From Anthracocystis setariae (Eukaryota; Basidiomycota; Ustilaginomycetes; Ustilaginales; Ustilaginaceae): 64,000 bases of DNA. Location of the stretch: NCBI GenBank assembly GCA_928724745.1, contig CAKMXJ010000002.1, positions 744,001-808,000 on the forward strand, read 5' to 3'. Within the stretch, counting starts at the first letter, position 1. Each line of letters opens with the position of its first letter. The notes under the pieces are model-generated. The model was not told the origin of the DNA and ran no database searches. It worked only from the letters and a program-made list of their open reading frames with translations. Below, piece by piece: positions 29,901 to 39,153 of the stretch. The position numbers were made by a program, and so were the translations under genes.

Positions 29901-31488
29901 AGGGGAAGAAATGAGTAAGTGAGAAGTGTCGCCCCTTGACACCTTTGGGGATACCAGTGGAACCAGAGGTGAAGGAAAGCGTGCCAACACTGTCAGGGCC
30001 CAGCTCGATCTTGGTGCTCTCGCTGGCAAGGGCTTGCTGCTTCTCAAGGCAGTCAGCTGCACCTTCTGTCGAAGCACCTCCGCGGACAGAGCCATCGTCA
30101 AGGAGTTCAAGGGCCGGGATTTCCGTGCGAAGTTCGAGCTCATCCTGGATGCACTTGCGAACGGATGGCTGCAACATGCCGGCCTTGGCCAGGACGATAA
30201 GCGCACGGGGCTTGGCTACTTGGAGGTAGATGTTTTGGCGCGAGGGAGGGTAAGCAGGGTCGATGACGCTGAACGTGGCTCCGGCCTTGAGGGTACCCAA
30301 CACAGCAACGACAAGGTCGACACCGCGGTATGCGTAGGTTGTCACCACTTCTTCGCGCTGAACACCTGCTTGAAGAAGATGATGAGCTACGACGTTTGAT
30401 GCACGATCGAGCTGCCCGTAGGTGATCTCTCGAACTCGACTGGCCGGTGCGGAAGGAGTCGACGAGGAAACATCGTCTGGGAGCGATTCGACGATGCATC
30501 TGCGATCAGGGTGTGCACGGGCGTTGCGCTCAAAGATCTGAGTGATAGCACCGCGGAACCCGCACCATTCGAGGTCTTTCGTTGGATCTGGAAGGAATGC
30601 GGTCTCTTGAGGAGTGCGGATCGGCAGGCTGCCAACTGGCGAGGCCGGGTTCGCAGCAGCGACAGAGATCAATTGTGAGAGTTGGGCTAGAACGAGTTGC
30701 ATGCGCGCTGATGAGAAGAGCAGCGAGTTGTAGGAAAGGTGCACGGCAATGTTGGGCACGAGCGAGTCACGGAAGGTGTGGGTAGCATTGGCGCTGGAGG
30801 ATACCGCATCGGTGGGAGTAGCCTGCTGGGTAGAGTCATCGCCAGGGGTGGCTCCTGGCTTGGTCAAGAAGACGGTAAGATCGGTGGTCAACGAGGTTGA
30901 TTGCATGAAGTTGCGCGCTTTGCCGCCGGTTTCGTCGAAGAAGCGAACACGGAAGATGGGGGCACTCTGGACACCCTCGGGCAGCGGACCTTCGCGTTCG
31001 ACACGCTCGGCCTCGACACGCTTGACGATCTCATCGTAGGGAACAGCGTCGGCTGCAGCCTCCTTTTCGACCTGCTGAATGCGTCGTACGATCTGCCAGA
31101 ATGGATCGTTGGGCTCGATAGGAATCCTCAAGATCAAAGGGTCGCCAGTGTAGGGGTTCGACGAACCAATGACCAGGTCCGTGTCTCCAGTGTATCGATG
31201 AAGGAGGACGCAGAAAGCTGCGAGAAGCAGATGGAACGGGGTGGGACTTGCACTGTCATCACCGTCGTCACTGGCGTGCTCTGCTGGATGAAGATCGAGC
31301 TCGTGATGGAGCGCAAGTCGGACGAGGTCCTTTCTTGTCGATGATGAGAGGGTGGACGAGGCAAGCGCCTGAACTAGCTGTGATGTAGCAGGACGAGGAT
31401 AGTCGGTGGGCAGCGCGATGCTAGGCAACGATGTCAATCGCGCGGACCACCTATCCAGGCTCGCCTGAAGGTTGGTCTGTGTTGTCAT
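26941..31488 (-). CDS. LYS2: L-2-aminoadipate reductase (large subunit), lysine biosynthesis
   Basis: This 1,515-residue enzyme of the fungal alpha-aminoadipate pathway adenylates aminoadipate, loads it on a carrier thiol and reduces it with NADPH to the semialdehyde. Domain order is as in Lys2: an N-terminal condensation-like region; an adenylation domain with SFTSGSTGIPKG, NMYGTTETQRAV and YKTGDLGRYLPDG; a carrier domain with FFDLGGHSILATR (attachment Ser about 979); and a reductase with the Rossmann motif VTGVTGFLG (about 1,080-1,090) and the active-site GYGQSKWVAEK (about 1,265). Length is in the usual range. The carrier needs a separate phosphopantetheinyl transferase (Lys5 type). The start at 31488 gives the typical N-terminus. 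Two TGACTCA sites upstream suggest general amino-acid control. Confidence 0.96.
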   Translation of the reverse strand: MTTQTNLQASLDRWSARLTSLPSIALPTDYPRPATSQLVQALASSTLSSSTRKDLVRLALHHELDLHPAEHASDDGDDSASPTPFHLLLAAFCVLLHRYTGDTDLVIGSSNPYTGDPLILRIPIEPNDPFWQIVRRIQQVEKEAAADAVPYDEIVKRVEAERVEREGPLPEGVQSAPIFRVRFFDETGGKARNFMQSTSLTTDLTVFLTKPGATPGDDSTQQATPTDAVSSSANATHTFRDSLVPNIAVHLSYNSLLFSSARMQLVLAQLSQLISVAAANPASPVGSLPIRTPQETAFLPDPTKDLEWCGFRGAITQIFERNARAHPDRRCIVESLPDDVSSSTPSAPASRVREITYGQLDRASNVVAHHLLQAGVQREEVVTTYAYRGVDLVVAVLGTLKAGATFSVIDPAYPPSRQNIYLQVAKPRALIVLAKAGMLQPSVRKCIQDELELRTEIPALELLDDGSVRGGASTEGAADCLEKQQALASESTKIELGPDSVGTLSFTSGSTGIPKGVKGRHFSLTHFFPWMGERFGLGAHERFTMLSGIAHDPIQRDIFTPLFFGAELHIPTSEDIGTPGRLAEWMAASQATVTHLTPAMGQLLSAQATALIPSLRNAFFVGDVLTKRDCTRLQALAANVCIINMYGTTETQRAVSYFAIPPVSTSSTFLQTQKDIMPAGQGMINVQLLVVNRNERTATCAVGEVGEIYVRSGGLAEGYLGPPEVTAEKFMPNFLAPNLSFPDTVKDTPAGQFWKGIRDRMYKTGDLGRYLPDGTVECTGRADDQIKIRGFRIELGEIDTHLSRHPHVRENVTLVRRDKDEEKVLVSYFVPGPGAAEFEEQVTEDDEAAASAGGKAARDAMLVKGMRRYRKLIKDIRDHLKRKLPSYSVPTLFVPLHKMPLNPNGKIDKPALPFPDTAVVAAIGSSTSSGGKGDADAAAALALATPTERSIIELWSRLLPNAPSPMPLDESFFDLGGHSILATRLVFEMRKMFVINVPLGVVFDAPTVRGLAKAVDSLRQADLGLGAAHANGAPTPAKQTEEANLDENYGADVATLTPSLPESFNGDKVRSASQGPRTVLVTGVTGFLGAFVLYDLLTKRSSSVAKVYAHVRGKDEANALERLREGCKGRGIWDDTWVSDGKLEVVLGDLAAPQRLGMSEQIYAKLADEVDDVLHNGALVHWVYPYSKLRAANVGSTICAIKFCNAGKKAKTLTFVSSTSALDTNHYIHLSDSILHGQDPSQIDSPAALHGVPETDTIEANAKGLTTGYGQSKWVAEKLIMIAASRGLKASIVRPGYVVGDSKTAVTNTDDFLWRLVKGSIQLGLIPDMHNSINMVPVDHVARIAALACLNNSQELESINKTPGTHAKVFHVTNHPSIRFNDMLGQLSRFGWKVEQTEYVHWRARLEEHVLSSGAGSVEDNALFPLLHFVLDDLPTSTKSPELDDRHTQAILDAAGEGMAQGTVMGVDGSLVATYLAWLLAVGFLPPPSSSHAEPLPKLANIGAEMKAIGRGSAN

Positions 31489-31641
31489 GGTTGAAAGCGT
31501 TTGCTAAAACCAAAGGGTGGATCGAGAGGGTCACACTGAGCAAAAGGTGATGACCGTCGGGTGGGAATGGACGGTAAGAAGAAAGAACGATGCATGCTTT
31601 GGATTCAAGTTCACTTTGACGAGGCATTCCTTGGTCACTAC

Positions 31642-31648
31642 TGACTCA
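31642..31648 (+). promoter_or_regulatory. Gcn4/Cpc1-type site (TGACTCA) upstream of LYS2
   Basis: An exact match to the bZIP general amino-acid-control consensus TGASTCA, 154 bp from the LYS2 ATG. Function is inferred from the motif and the nature of the gene. Confidence 0.5.
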
Positions 31649-31812
31649 TATACTGTAGCCTTGATGCCGCTTTGGCCCATTTTTCCAAATCCAGTCTCGG
31701 TCTTTCGCCGAACCCTCTCTGCCGCAAAACCACCGTTCTGGGGCGACAGACCGAGTCACGAGGCCAAAAAGTGAGTTCAGATCTTTCTTCCAAGATATTG
31801 CATATCTAATCC

Positions 31813-31819
31813 TGACTCA
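31813..31819 (+). promoter_or_regulatory. Second Gcn4/Cpc1-type site (TGACTCA) upstream of LYS2
   Basis: A second exact TGACTCA, 325 bp from the LYS2 ATG. Two copies in one amino-acid biosynthesis promoter strengthen the case over a single chance hit. Confidence 0.45.
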
Positions 31820-32319
31820 CAATTTAATATTTTCGAGGCATTTGCAGCGAGTGGCGCTCTAACATACCTATATTTCTCTTCACGTCGTCCATGCAACCAA
31901 GACGTCATAACCACGTGGTTCATCGAGGGTTGGTTTCGATACCGGCCAACCTGCTCTTCAGCCTTGCAACCGACGCAGGCAGTTTAAATCTACGGCTCGG
32001 TCTGTGACGAACTCGCTACGGCTATCGCGTACAGCACGCAGCACACAGCAGTACATAGACCCGGTCGTCCCTGCATGCGAAACAAGCAAAGGGCCCAAGT
32101 CCAAGCCAAGTGACATTCCCTTCGTACTACCTATTCCATCTCCTGCAACTCGACATCCCTTCTATCGTCGTACACGGCTCCAGAATCCAAGCTTTGCAGC
32201 GAATGCAGCTGACAGCGACGCATTCCAAACTCGACACTTAGCTCAATGCTTGATGCAGTTGGGCTTTTACCGATCAATCACACCAACTTGCACCTTGTCC
32301 TACAATCAAGATCAGGACC

Positions 32320-34038
32320 ATGACTCAAGCTTCCAGCTCGCCGGCCACGACGTCGTCTCCCGCCGAGGCTACCTCTTTGCAAGCTAAGAAGACAAATCCT
32401 TCTCCGGCTTCCGAAGACTTTGGCCGTATCGATGCAGCCGATCGCATACGCTCGGTGGTCCGTACCAAGAAGCTGGAACAGACCTTGGAAGAACAATACA
32501 AGGGAGAGAAGAATGATCCTGCCTCCCGTTGGCGTAGAGGAGCCATCATGGCCGAGCAGCTAGGCGAGCAGGACAAGGCTCCCGCACCAGCAGTCAAAGG
32601 AAAAGCGGCTTCTCCACCATCCAAATCTTGTTCTCACAGGTCACCTTCCCAGGCTGGCTCCCCACCCTCTGCCGTGGACTCGCTTACCCAGCAGCTTCAA
32701 GGCACCAGCTTCTTCGACAAGCTCCCCTTCTCCTTCAAAAACGACGCAGAAAAAGAAAAGTTCATCCACGAATCCAAAGCGCTCACCAAACGCATGGAAG
32801 ATCAAAATTGGCTCGAAATGCTGGACCCCAAGCATCGCTACGGGAGCAACCTCAAGCACTATCATCGATACTGGAATCTGAAAGCAGACACGCAACAGAA
32901 CTTTCTGTACTGGCTAGACGAGGGCCAGGGCAAGGATCTGAGCTTAGAGGAATGCCCACGATCAAAACTCGAAGAAGAACGCATCAGCTACCTGACAGCG
33001 GATCAACGCAAGAACTATCTTACCTATATCGACAACGAGGTGGATGCACCACCAAATGGAACTCTGCACGACATCCGTGCCCAGCTCAAGAAGCAACCCG
33101 GCAAGGGCAGACTGCGCTGGTGCCGTACCGATGAGCTCGTCAACACGTCGAAATACGACCACGGCGATCTTGGAAAGGGACGAGGTGTTGCACTTCGTTC
33201 ATCAAAGGAATGGCAGGACGTCATCGTATCAGGGGATGTTCATGAAGTGGTCCGCGAAGACAAGATCAAGCTTCGCAGGATCACTTCCACCAGCTCTTCC
33301 GATAGCTTCACCTCGGACTCTAGCTTCTCGGATTCAGGCGCCACTCCTAAGCAACCGGTGCCTTCACAGCCCGAATCAGGCAAGGGAAGCGAGCTTCCTC
33401 CATCTGCAAAAATTCCTTCTTCATCTGGCCCGAGGCCAGCTGTGGATTTCGAAGCGAAGCAGCAAAGTCGCAAGGAGAAATTACTCGAGAGAGCCAATCT
33501 GGGTCCCAAATACCTCATCAAGCACAAGCTCGGCTTGTACTCGACTTCGGACCGTCAACATTTCGTCAAGGGGCAGTCAGATCCAACTTCTGGAGACGAC
33601 GACAATGATGCACAAGAACGTCCCGACGCTATCATTCGTCGGCGCAAGGCTGACACTTGGATCTTTGTGACCGACCTGTCGTACAACATTTATATTGGTG
33701 TCAAGCAACGCGGTCGCTTCCAGCATTCGTCCCTTCTGGGCGGATCTCTCGTGACAGTGGCTGGTGTTCTCAAAGTCAAAGATGGTGTCATTGTTTCCAT
33801 TTATCCATGGAGCGGGCATTATCGATCTTCGTCGCAGCATTTCGAGGAGTTCATCAGACGCTTGCAGGAACGCGGTCTCGACACAAGCCAGATCAATGTC
33901 ACAAAGAGCAAGTGGGTGATTGAGGTCGTCAACAAGTATGGCATGTACCGGAAGAAAAAGGACCGCAAGATCAAGGATGTCAAAGACAAGATTCAAGCAG
34001 CCTGGAATTCCCACGCTTCGTCTCAACCCACCTCATGA
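32320..34038 (+). CDS. IQM-like protein (family related to plant IQ-motif IQM1-6)
   Basis: The 572-residue product resembles the plant IQM family. Conserved blocks are KHRYGSNLKHYHRYW, NFLYWLDEGQGKDL, ECPRSKLEEERISYL, LRWCRTDELV and a C-terminal domain WIFVTDLSYNIYIG / GRFQHSSLLGG / GVIVSIYPWSGHY. Plant members bind calmodulin through an N-terminal IQ motif. At the equivalent place here (about 40-75) there is only IRSVVRTKKLEQ, so calmodulin binding is uncertain. A Ser-rich disordered insert (about 330-400) separates the two conserved parts, and the C-terminus is Lys-rich (RKKKDRKIKD). No signal peptide or membrane span. The biochemical role in fungi is not known to me. Start is the ATG at 32320. 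Confidence 0.8.
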   Translation: MTQASSSPATTSSPAEATSLQAKKTNPSPASEDFGRIDAADRIRSVVRTKKLEQTLEEQYKGEKNDPASRWRRGAIMAEQLGEQDKAPAPAVKGKAASPPSKSCSHRSPSQAGSPPSAVDSLTQQLQGTSFFDKLPFSFKNDAEKEKFIHESKALTKRMEDQNWLEMLDPKHRYGSNLKHYHRYWNLKADTQQNFLYWLDEGQGKDLSLEECPRSKLEEERISYLTADQRKNYLTYIDNEVDAPPNGTLHDIRAQLKKQPGKGRLRWCRTDELVNTSKYDHGDLGKGRGVALRSSKEWQDVIVSGDVHEVVREDKIKLRRITSTSSSDSFTSDSSFSDSGATPKQPVPSQPESGKGSELPPSAKIPSSSGPRPAVDFEAKQQSRKEKLLERANLGPKYLIKHKLGLYSTSDRQHFVKGQSDPTSGDDDNDAQERPDAIIRRRKADTWIFVTDLSYNIYIGVKQRGRFQHSSLLGGSLVTVAGVLKVKDGVIVSIYPWSGHYRSSSQHFEEFIRRLQERGLDTSQINVTKSKWVIEVVNKYGMYRKKKDRKIKDVKDKIQAAWNSHASSQPTS

Positions 34039-35015
34039 TCCTGCAGGCTGACCGTTACTGTCTCCTTCCCAGCGATCGCAAATGGTCTCGATCGTATTCC
34101 GATCCGTTCCTCTCACTTGGTAATGATCAGCAAGGAACACTACCATCGTGTCTATCGTACAATATCGAACTCCTGGCTCGGACTCGGTTCAGCACGTCGC
34201 CAATCCGTGTACGATCCAACTACACAAGTCATACACATGCTGTATTTGATACCCACTTCAGAATCAAATGGAGGCTCCCACCATCATGACCGTCCGAGCG
34301 AACTCGGTAGCCTATCGAGCTAAATGAAGTGAGAGGGCCCATCAACCCAACAGAGCACAATGTCAGCCTCACCCCTCCACCCACACAACGTTGCAACGCA
34401 CTTACCTTGTTGCACGGATGGTAGGCCGTGCTCACCATTTGGCGAACGCCTTCATTTGTGGGAGCGTATAGCCTTCATGATACGCAATTGTAGGCTTTGT
34501 AGCAAGACCGAGACACTTGGAAGCGTCCGTCCTGAAAACTCTCTTCTCTCTTCTCTTATGAAGGACCACGGTCAAGTAGCGTAGCGAGTGACCACCAGAT
34601 ACTGTTCAGCGATTGTCCCACCGAGCTCATTGTATCCGTCATATTTAAACCACACACTATACCTGGAACCACCTTCTCCGTTCCCCTCACATTGATCGGT
34701 TCCCAGTCAGTCTGTTCCAAGTCTGCTTGAGATACGATCAGCTTTCCTCCCTCGTGTCCACCTGCTGCAATTGTGGCTCAACACGCACACTCTGCTAGCC
34801 AGATCGTTGTGCATCACGGTCTTTACATCTCCAGCCTCCTCCTCGACCCAAGTCCTCATTTCTCTGCCTCCAATCGGCCGCGCCTTTGAACCCGTAAGTC
34901 TCATTCGCAAAGTACAGGAAGCATCGCTCTGGAGATCAGATTGACTTGACCAGTCATTTATGCTTTGTGCACGCTTTGGACCAGCAGGAAGTTCGATTAT
35001 TGGCGACTTGCAACG
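34039..35015. other. Intergenic: upstream region of the Kex2-site secreted protein gene
   Basis: This 977-bp spacer lies between two plus-strand genes. It has an AT-rich ATATTTAAA at about 34640-34649 and no convincing reading frame. It probably contains the promoter of the downstream secreted-protein gene. Confidence 0.5.
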
Positions 35016-38000
35016 ATGAGGGTTGCGCTTCTCTGCGCATTCGTCTTTGGCGCAATCTCGGCCGCCGCCTCGGCCACGCCCACTTTGGGTGATGAGAAGC
35101 ATGTGCATCACGCTCATCATCACCGCCCGCATGGGTCGGACAATAAGGGTAATTCGGCCAAAAGCGAGCGTGCTCGCTCCTACCCTGGAAAGCACCCTCA
35201 GGGTCGCGTGCATCGTGATCGACAGCATATCGAGCTTATGAAGCGTGCCAATGAAGGCTCAATCGTTGACATCGGCGAGAACCTTGCCAGCGTGCTCAGA
35301 GGTGTTTCTCGTGGAGGCGAGCGAAGCGGTGAAGCCGCCGTTCAGCATCATCAGGTGCCTCCTGCTGGAGGTTTCGGAGGCGGTGCTCCCGGCTACCCGC
35401 ACCCTCCCGGCTACCCGCCTCACTACGGTACCGATCCGGCTTTGGCCGAGCGCCTGCGTGACATGCACCATGACATGAAATCGCTCGCAAACAACCAGAA
35501 CGAACACGCCAAGCAGATCGAGCTCATCGAAGAACTCCAGGCCAAGCAAATGGCGGCCGGTGGTGGTGGCGCTGGAGCTACCAGCGCCGCTCAGAAGAAG
35601 CGTGGTTGGAGTGGTGCGACCGTCTTGGGTGCCGTCGGTGCTGGTGCTCTGGTGGGCTGGGGCGGTACCAAGCTGTTTGACACCAAACCGGCCGATACAA
35701 CAACCGGGTACACAAAACAGGACCTTGACGCACTCCAGGCTGCACAAGGTGCCATGCCTGGCCAGGCTCCCGTTGATGGCTATCCAGGTGCAGGTGCTGG
35801 TGGTCCCAGCGCTGCTGGTGCGGGCCAGGATCCATCTACTAAAGTATACCGTGACCCTGACAGTGGTAGCTATTACGTTCTCGATGCACAAGGCAATCCG
35901 CACTTTATCGATCCCAAGACTGGTGCAGAAATTCCTCCTCCTGCTAGCCTCGCTGGTGGTTCATCGCAGGCATCGGTCCCCACTGGCCCGGCTCCTCAGG
36001 ACGATGGTCGGGGCGGTGGTCAGGGCGGCGGCCAAGGACCTGGTGCCGGTGGTCAGGGTGGCGGCCAAGGTTCTGGCGGCGCCGGAGGAGGTGGTGCCGG
36101 TGGTGGTGGTGGTGCCGATGCTCAAGGAGTTGGTGCCGGTGGATCGTCCTTCCAGCAGGGCGGAGGAGGTGCTGGAAACCCTCTTCCTCAGCAGGGAAAT
36201 GGCGGCGGCAGTGCTTCTGGCGGAGCCGGTGGCAGTCCTCCCCAGCAGAACGATCCACAGGCTGGAGGTGCTTCCGCTTCCTCAGGTGCCAATGGCAACA
36301 ACACCCCCGGTAAGGACGTGTTTTGGGATCCTGACTACGAGATGTACTACACCATCAGTCCGGACCATGTCAAGTACTACATCGATCCGGACACCGGCTC
36401 CTTGATCAACTCGGTCACAGGTGATGTCAGCGACCCTAAGACGGGAGAGATCATCTTGTCCGGTAAGGAGATGCGCGACAGCCAGGCTGGAGCAGGTGGT
36501 CAGAAGGACGATGGCACAGCCAATGGAGGCCAACGTGGTCAGGGCAGTGGTGGTGCTGGGAGCGGCACTGGTCGCATGCAAAAGCGCTCGATTCGTAACC
36601 GCAAGGTATGATTTTTTTTTCCCTCCTCTCTTCCATTCCTCAAGATAGTCTCTGCAGACTACCCCTGTCGTCGTCATGTCATGTTTGCTCTTCTCCCCTT
36701 CAATGGCATGTTCTGATCCTTTCTATCTGTTTGTGATCTTGCAGTTCGGCAAGCGACAGGTCATAGACAGGGCTGCGTTCCAGTGAGTATCAATCTCTCT
36801 TACTCGAGAAACGCTTGTGCCGCAGACTGACGCAAAGTTTGATTCGTTTCTGAAACAGAGCCTCCAACCCTGCTTTGAGAGAGCAAGCGAGGCTAGCTAT
36901 GATGCAGGAGTCAAGTGCAGGACGGATTGGCACTGCTCTCAGTAATGCCAAGCAGTCAGGCATAGGCAGGGGCCTCGTCAAAGGCGCACTCGTCGTCGCT
37001 GGTCTGGTCGGCCTCGTCATCGGACTGGACAAGACTGCTCATCCCCACGTACCCAACACAACTCCGGACAACATCTATGGCCTGCAGCCTACGAGTGTTT
37101 GCGATCTGTACGGCTCGCCGATCATGCGAGATTTCCGCGGCATCTTGTGGAACAAGTCGACGCTCTCTCGTGTCGATCTCAACAATCCTGGTTCTCTGCA
37201 TCAGTGTACGGATGCCGAAATCCAAGACTACATGGCGACGGCTCCTCCTCCGAGCGATGCACCGATGCGAAAGCGTGATGTACAAGACAGGAAGACAGTA
37301 AGTGTCCTTTCTTGTCGCACATGTGATTCAGAACACCAATGCTTACCTCTCCTCTTTCTGACTTGTTCAGACCCAGATGGCCAGACTGATTGATGCCGTT
37401 CAAATGGACATTGCTCAGGAGAGACGTAACAGGCTTCAGAGGAGTTCTTTTGCTGGAGCGCGCGAGAGAGGGCAACTCGACCATGCACTGGAGAAACGCC
37501 AAGGAAAAGCTGGTGGAGCCGGTCTACTTGCTGGTGCGGCAGCTATGATTCCCGGCGTGAGCATGGGAGGAGCTCTAGCAATTGGCGGCACAGCGCTTGT
37601 AACGACACTGATTCTTCGCAATATCCACGAGAGCAAGAAAAAGGAGATCTTGAAAGAGTACAACAGTCACTGGCATTCGGCGGGCGATGCAGCCAGCTCG
37701 GTCGGTAACGCCATCGCCACTGGCGCCAATGGGCAGCTGTTCAACCCGCTGACTGGAAATCTCGTCCTCGTTGACGCCAACACAAACAATTACTACGACT
37801 CTGGAACCGGTGAGCAGATCAACCCTCAGACCGGCATGCCTTTCAGGTATGGCGGTAGTGACAGCTCTGGCTCTAGTGGTTCTGGAGCTCTAGGAGCATC
37901 TGCACAGCCGCCGCAAACGCAAGTTCCACGGCTGCCCCTGGACAGTGCAGGTAACATCTCAGGTGATGACCCCAAGGTGCAACAAGCAATGGAGCAGTGG

Positions 38001-38357
38001 AATGCCATGAGTCCGGAGCAGCAGCAACAGTTGTTGTCTCAGTACGGGCCGATAGCGAACCAGATTCTGAATTCGCCGGATCCCCAAGCTACTATGCAGG
38101 TGTGGCTCAACCAGCAAGGACAGCTCATGCAGCAAGGGTTGCAGATTCAAGCTGGTCAGCAGGCTTCAGGAGGTCAAATGTCGCAGTTTGGCGGTTCGCC
38201 TCAGCAAGGATCGGGCCAAGTCAGCCCTGGTGGCGCTTCTATGGGTGGAGGGTTCTATGGTCCCGGTGCCGTTCAGGGTGCTGGGATTGGCTTGGGAGCT
38301 GGACCTGGCGCTGCTATGGGTGGTGGTACCTCTACGTACGGTTCCGGGTACCAGTAA
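35016..38357 (+). CDS. Secreted Gly-rich multi-module protein with Kex2-type Lys-Arg sites (4 exons, 1,017 aa)
   Basis: Exons are 35016-36605, 36745-36782, 36859-37297 and 37371-38357; the three introns are GT-AG and the frame is kept throughout. The N-terminus is a clear signal peptide (MRVALLCAFVFGAISAAASA). Lys-Arg sites typical of Kex2 cleavage end at residues 77, 196, 524, 534, 682 and 732. Short hydrophobic Gly/Ala/Val/Leu segments follow three of them (about 197-221, 582-599, 735-770). Long linkers are Gly/Gln-rich. An aromatic DPxTG-type repeat occurs three times. I know no named family. Processing into several secreted or membrane-active peptides is inferred from the sites only; an intact cell-wall or membrane protein is the alternative. 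Confidence 0.75.
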
Positions 38358-39153
38358 TGTCCCATTCTCGTGGATCCAGGCGATGGAGTTGCAACCGTTG
38401 CGGCTCCGTAAAGCTAGCGACTGTGCACGTTTGTGGATGTAGATCCTTTCATTTATCAATACATGTCTGCTTTATATCTTCTCTCCTTTGAATCCGAAGT
38501 GTGTTGAGGATGCTGTATGGTATAGTAAGCATGATGACGACAAACAGCGACATCGCAGTAGCAAAAATAAAGTCATGTTAGTTTCAGGATGTGAACAATG
38601 AAAGCTGGTCGCGTTTAAAAAGAAAAAGAAAAAAATCCAAGTGGAGGCAGGCTATTGTACGCCAACGCCAGGCGCGGTTCGCGTTCACGCTCTTGCCTGC
38701 AGTCAGTCACCGGTTTTCTTTTTCTTTTTTTTTCGTCGGTTTCAGAGTGTAAGACGAGAAGGTGGTTGTCCAAATGTGCGAGAGCGCGTTGCTCCTAGAG
38801 GCGTGTTCAAGGGTCCTTGTCAGCGTGGTTTCTCGGTAGGCTGCAGACGGGCTATCGTGTTGGCGTTTCTCAAGTCGCGGCGCTGCACAGAGCTTTGCAG
38901 GTCCGTCCTTGGTTCGTGAAGGAGGCCTTTCCTTCTGCCTTGCCATCAATTAGACCATCAAGACATACCTCAAGACTATCCTTATCTTTATATCCAACCA
39001 GCCATAGCTCTAGAGAAGATCGAACAAGCAGTTCGGCTTGCAGGTGTCTTCCAAGTAGCTTCGACAGCATTCAAGCTCGACAGATCCGAAACAAGTTGCT
39101 TGCGCAGTAGCTGACAGTGTACTGTACGGTAGTGGTTCGTAGCATCAGCCAAG
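38358..39153. other. Intergenic: upstream region of the FHA-domain gene
   Basis: This 796-bp spacer has T- and A-rich runs (about 38618-38636 and 38716-38733) and three ACGCG-core motifs on the minus strand (38609-38614, 38679-38684, 38784-38789) resembling MBF/MCB sites. Confidence 0.5.
38609..38684 (-). promoter_or_regulatory. Two MCB-like ACGCGA motifs upstream of the FHA gene
   Basis: TCGCGT at 38609-38614 and 38679-38684 is ACGCGA on the minus strand, the core bound by fungal MBF-type G1/S factors. A third copy with ACGCGC lies at 38784-38789. This fits a Tos4-like gene, since TOS4/PLM2 are G1/S targets in yeast. The motif is short, so chance is possible. Confidence 0.3.

Larger units (their letters stand above)
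31489..32319. other. Divergent promoter region of LYS2 and the IQM-like gene
   Basis: This 831-bp spacer is shared by two divergent genes. It includes two perfect TGACTCA motifs nearer the LYS2 side. The side near 32320 is C/T- and CA-rich, as in fungal leaders. Confidence 0.6.

Noticed and set aside
35836..36260. Glycine-rich direct repeats that could suggest a repeat array
   Set aside because: They are imperfect codon-level repeats inside a coding exon, without regular spacers; not a CRISPR or satellite.
35560..36405. 281-codon plus-strand frame rich in Val and Leu
   Set aside because: A shifted reading of the Gly-rich exon of the secreted protein; GGT/GGC codons read out of frame give Val and Ala.
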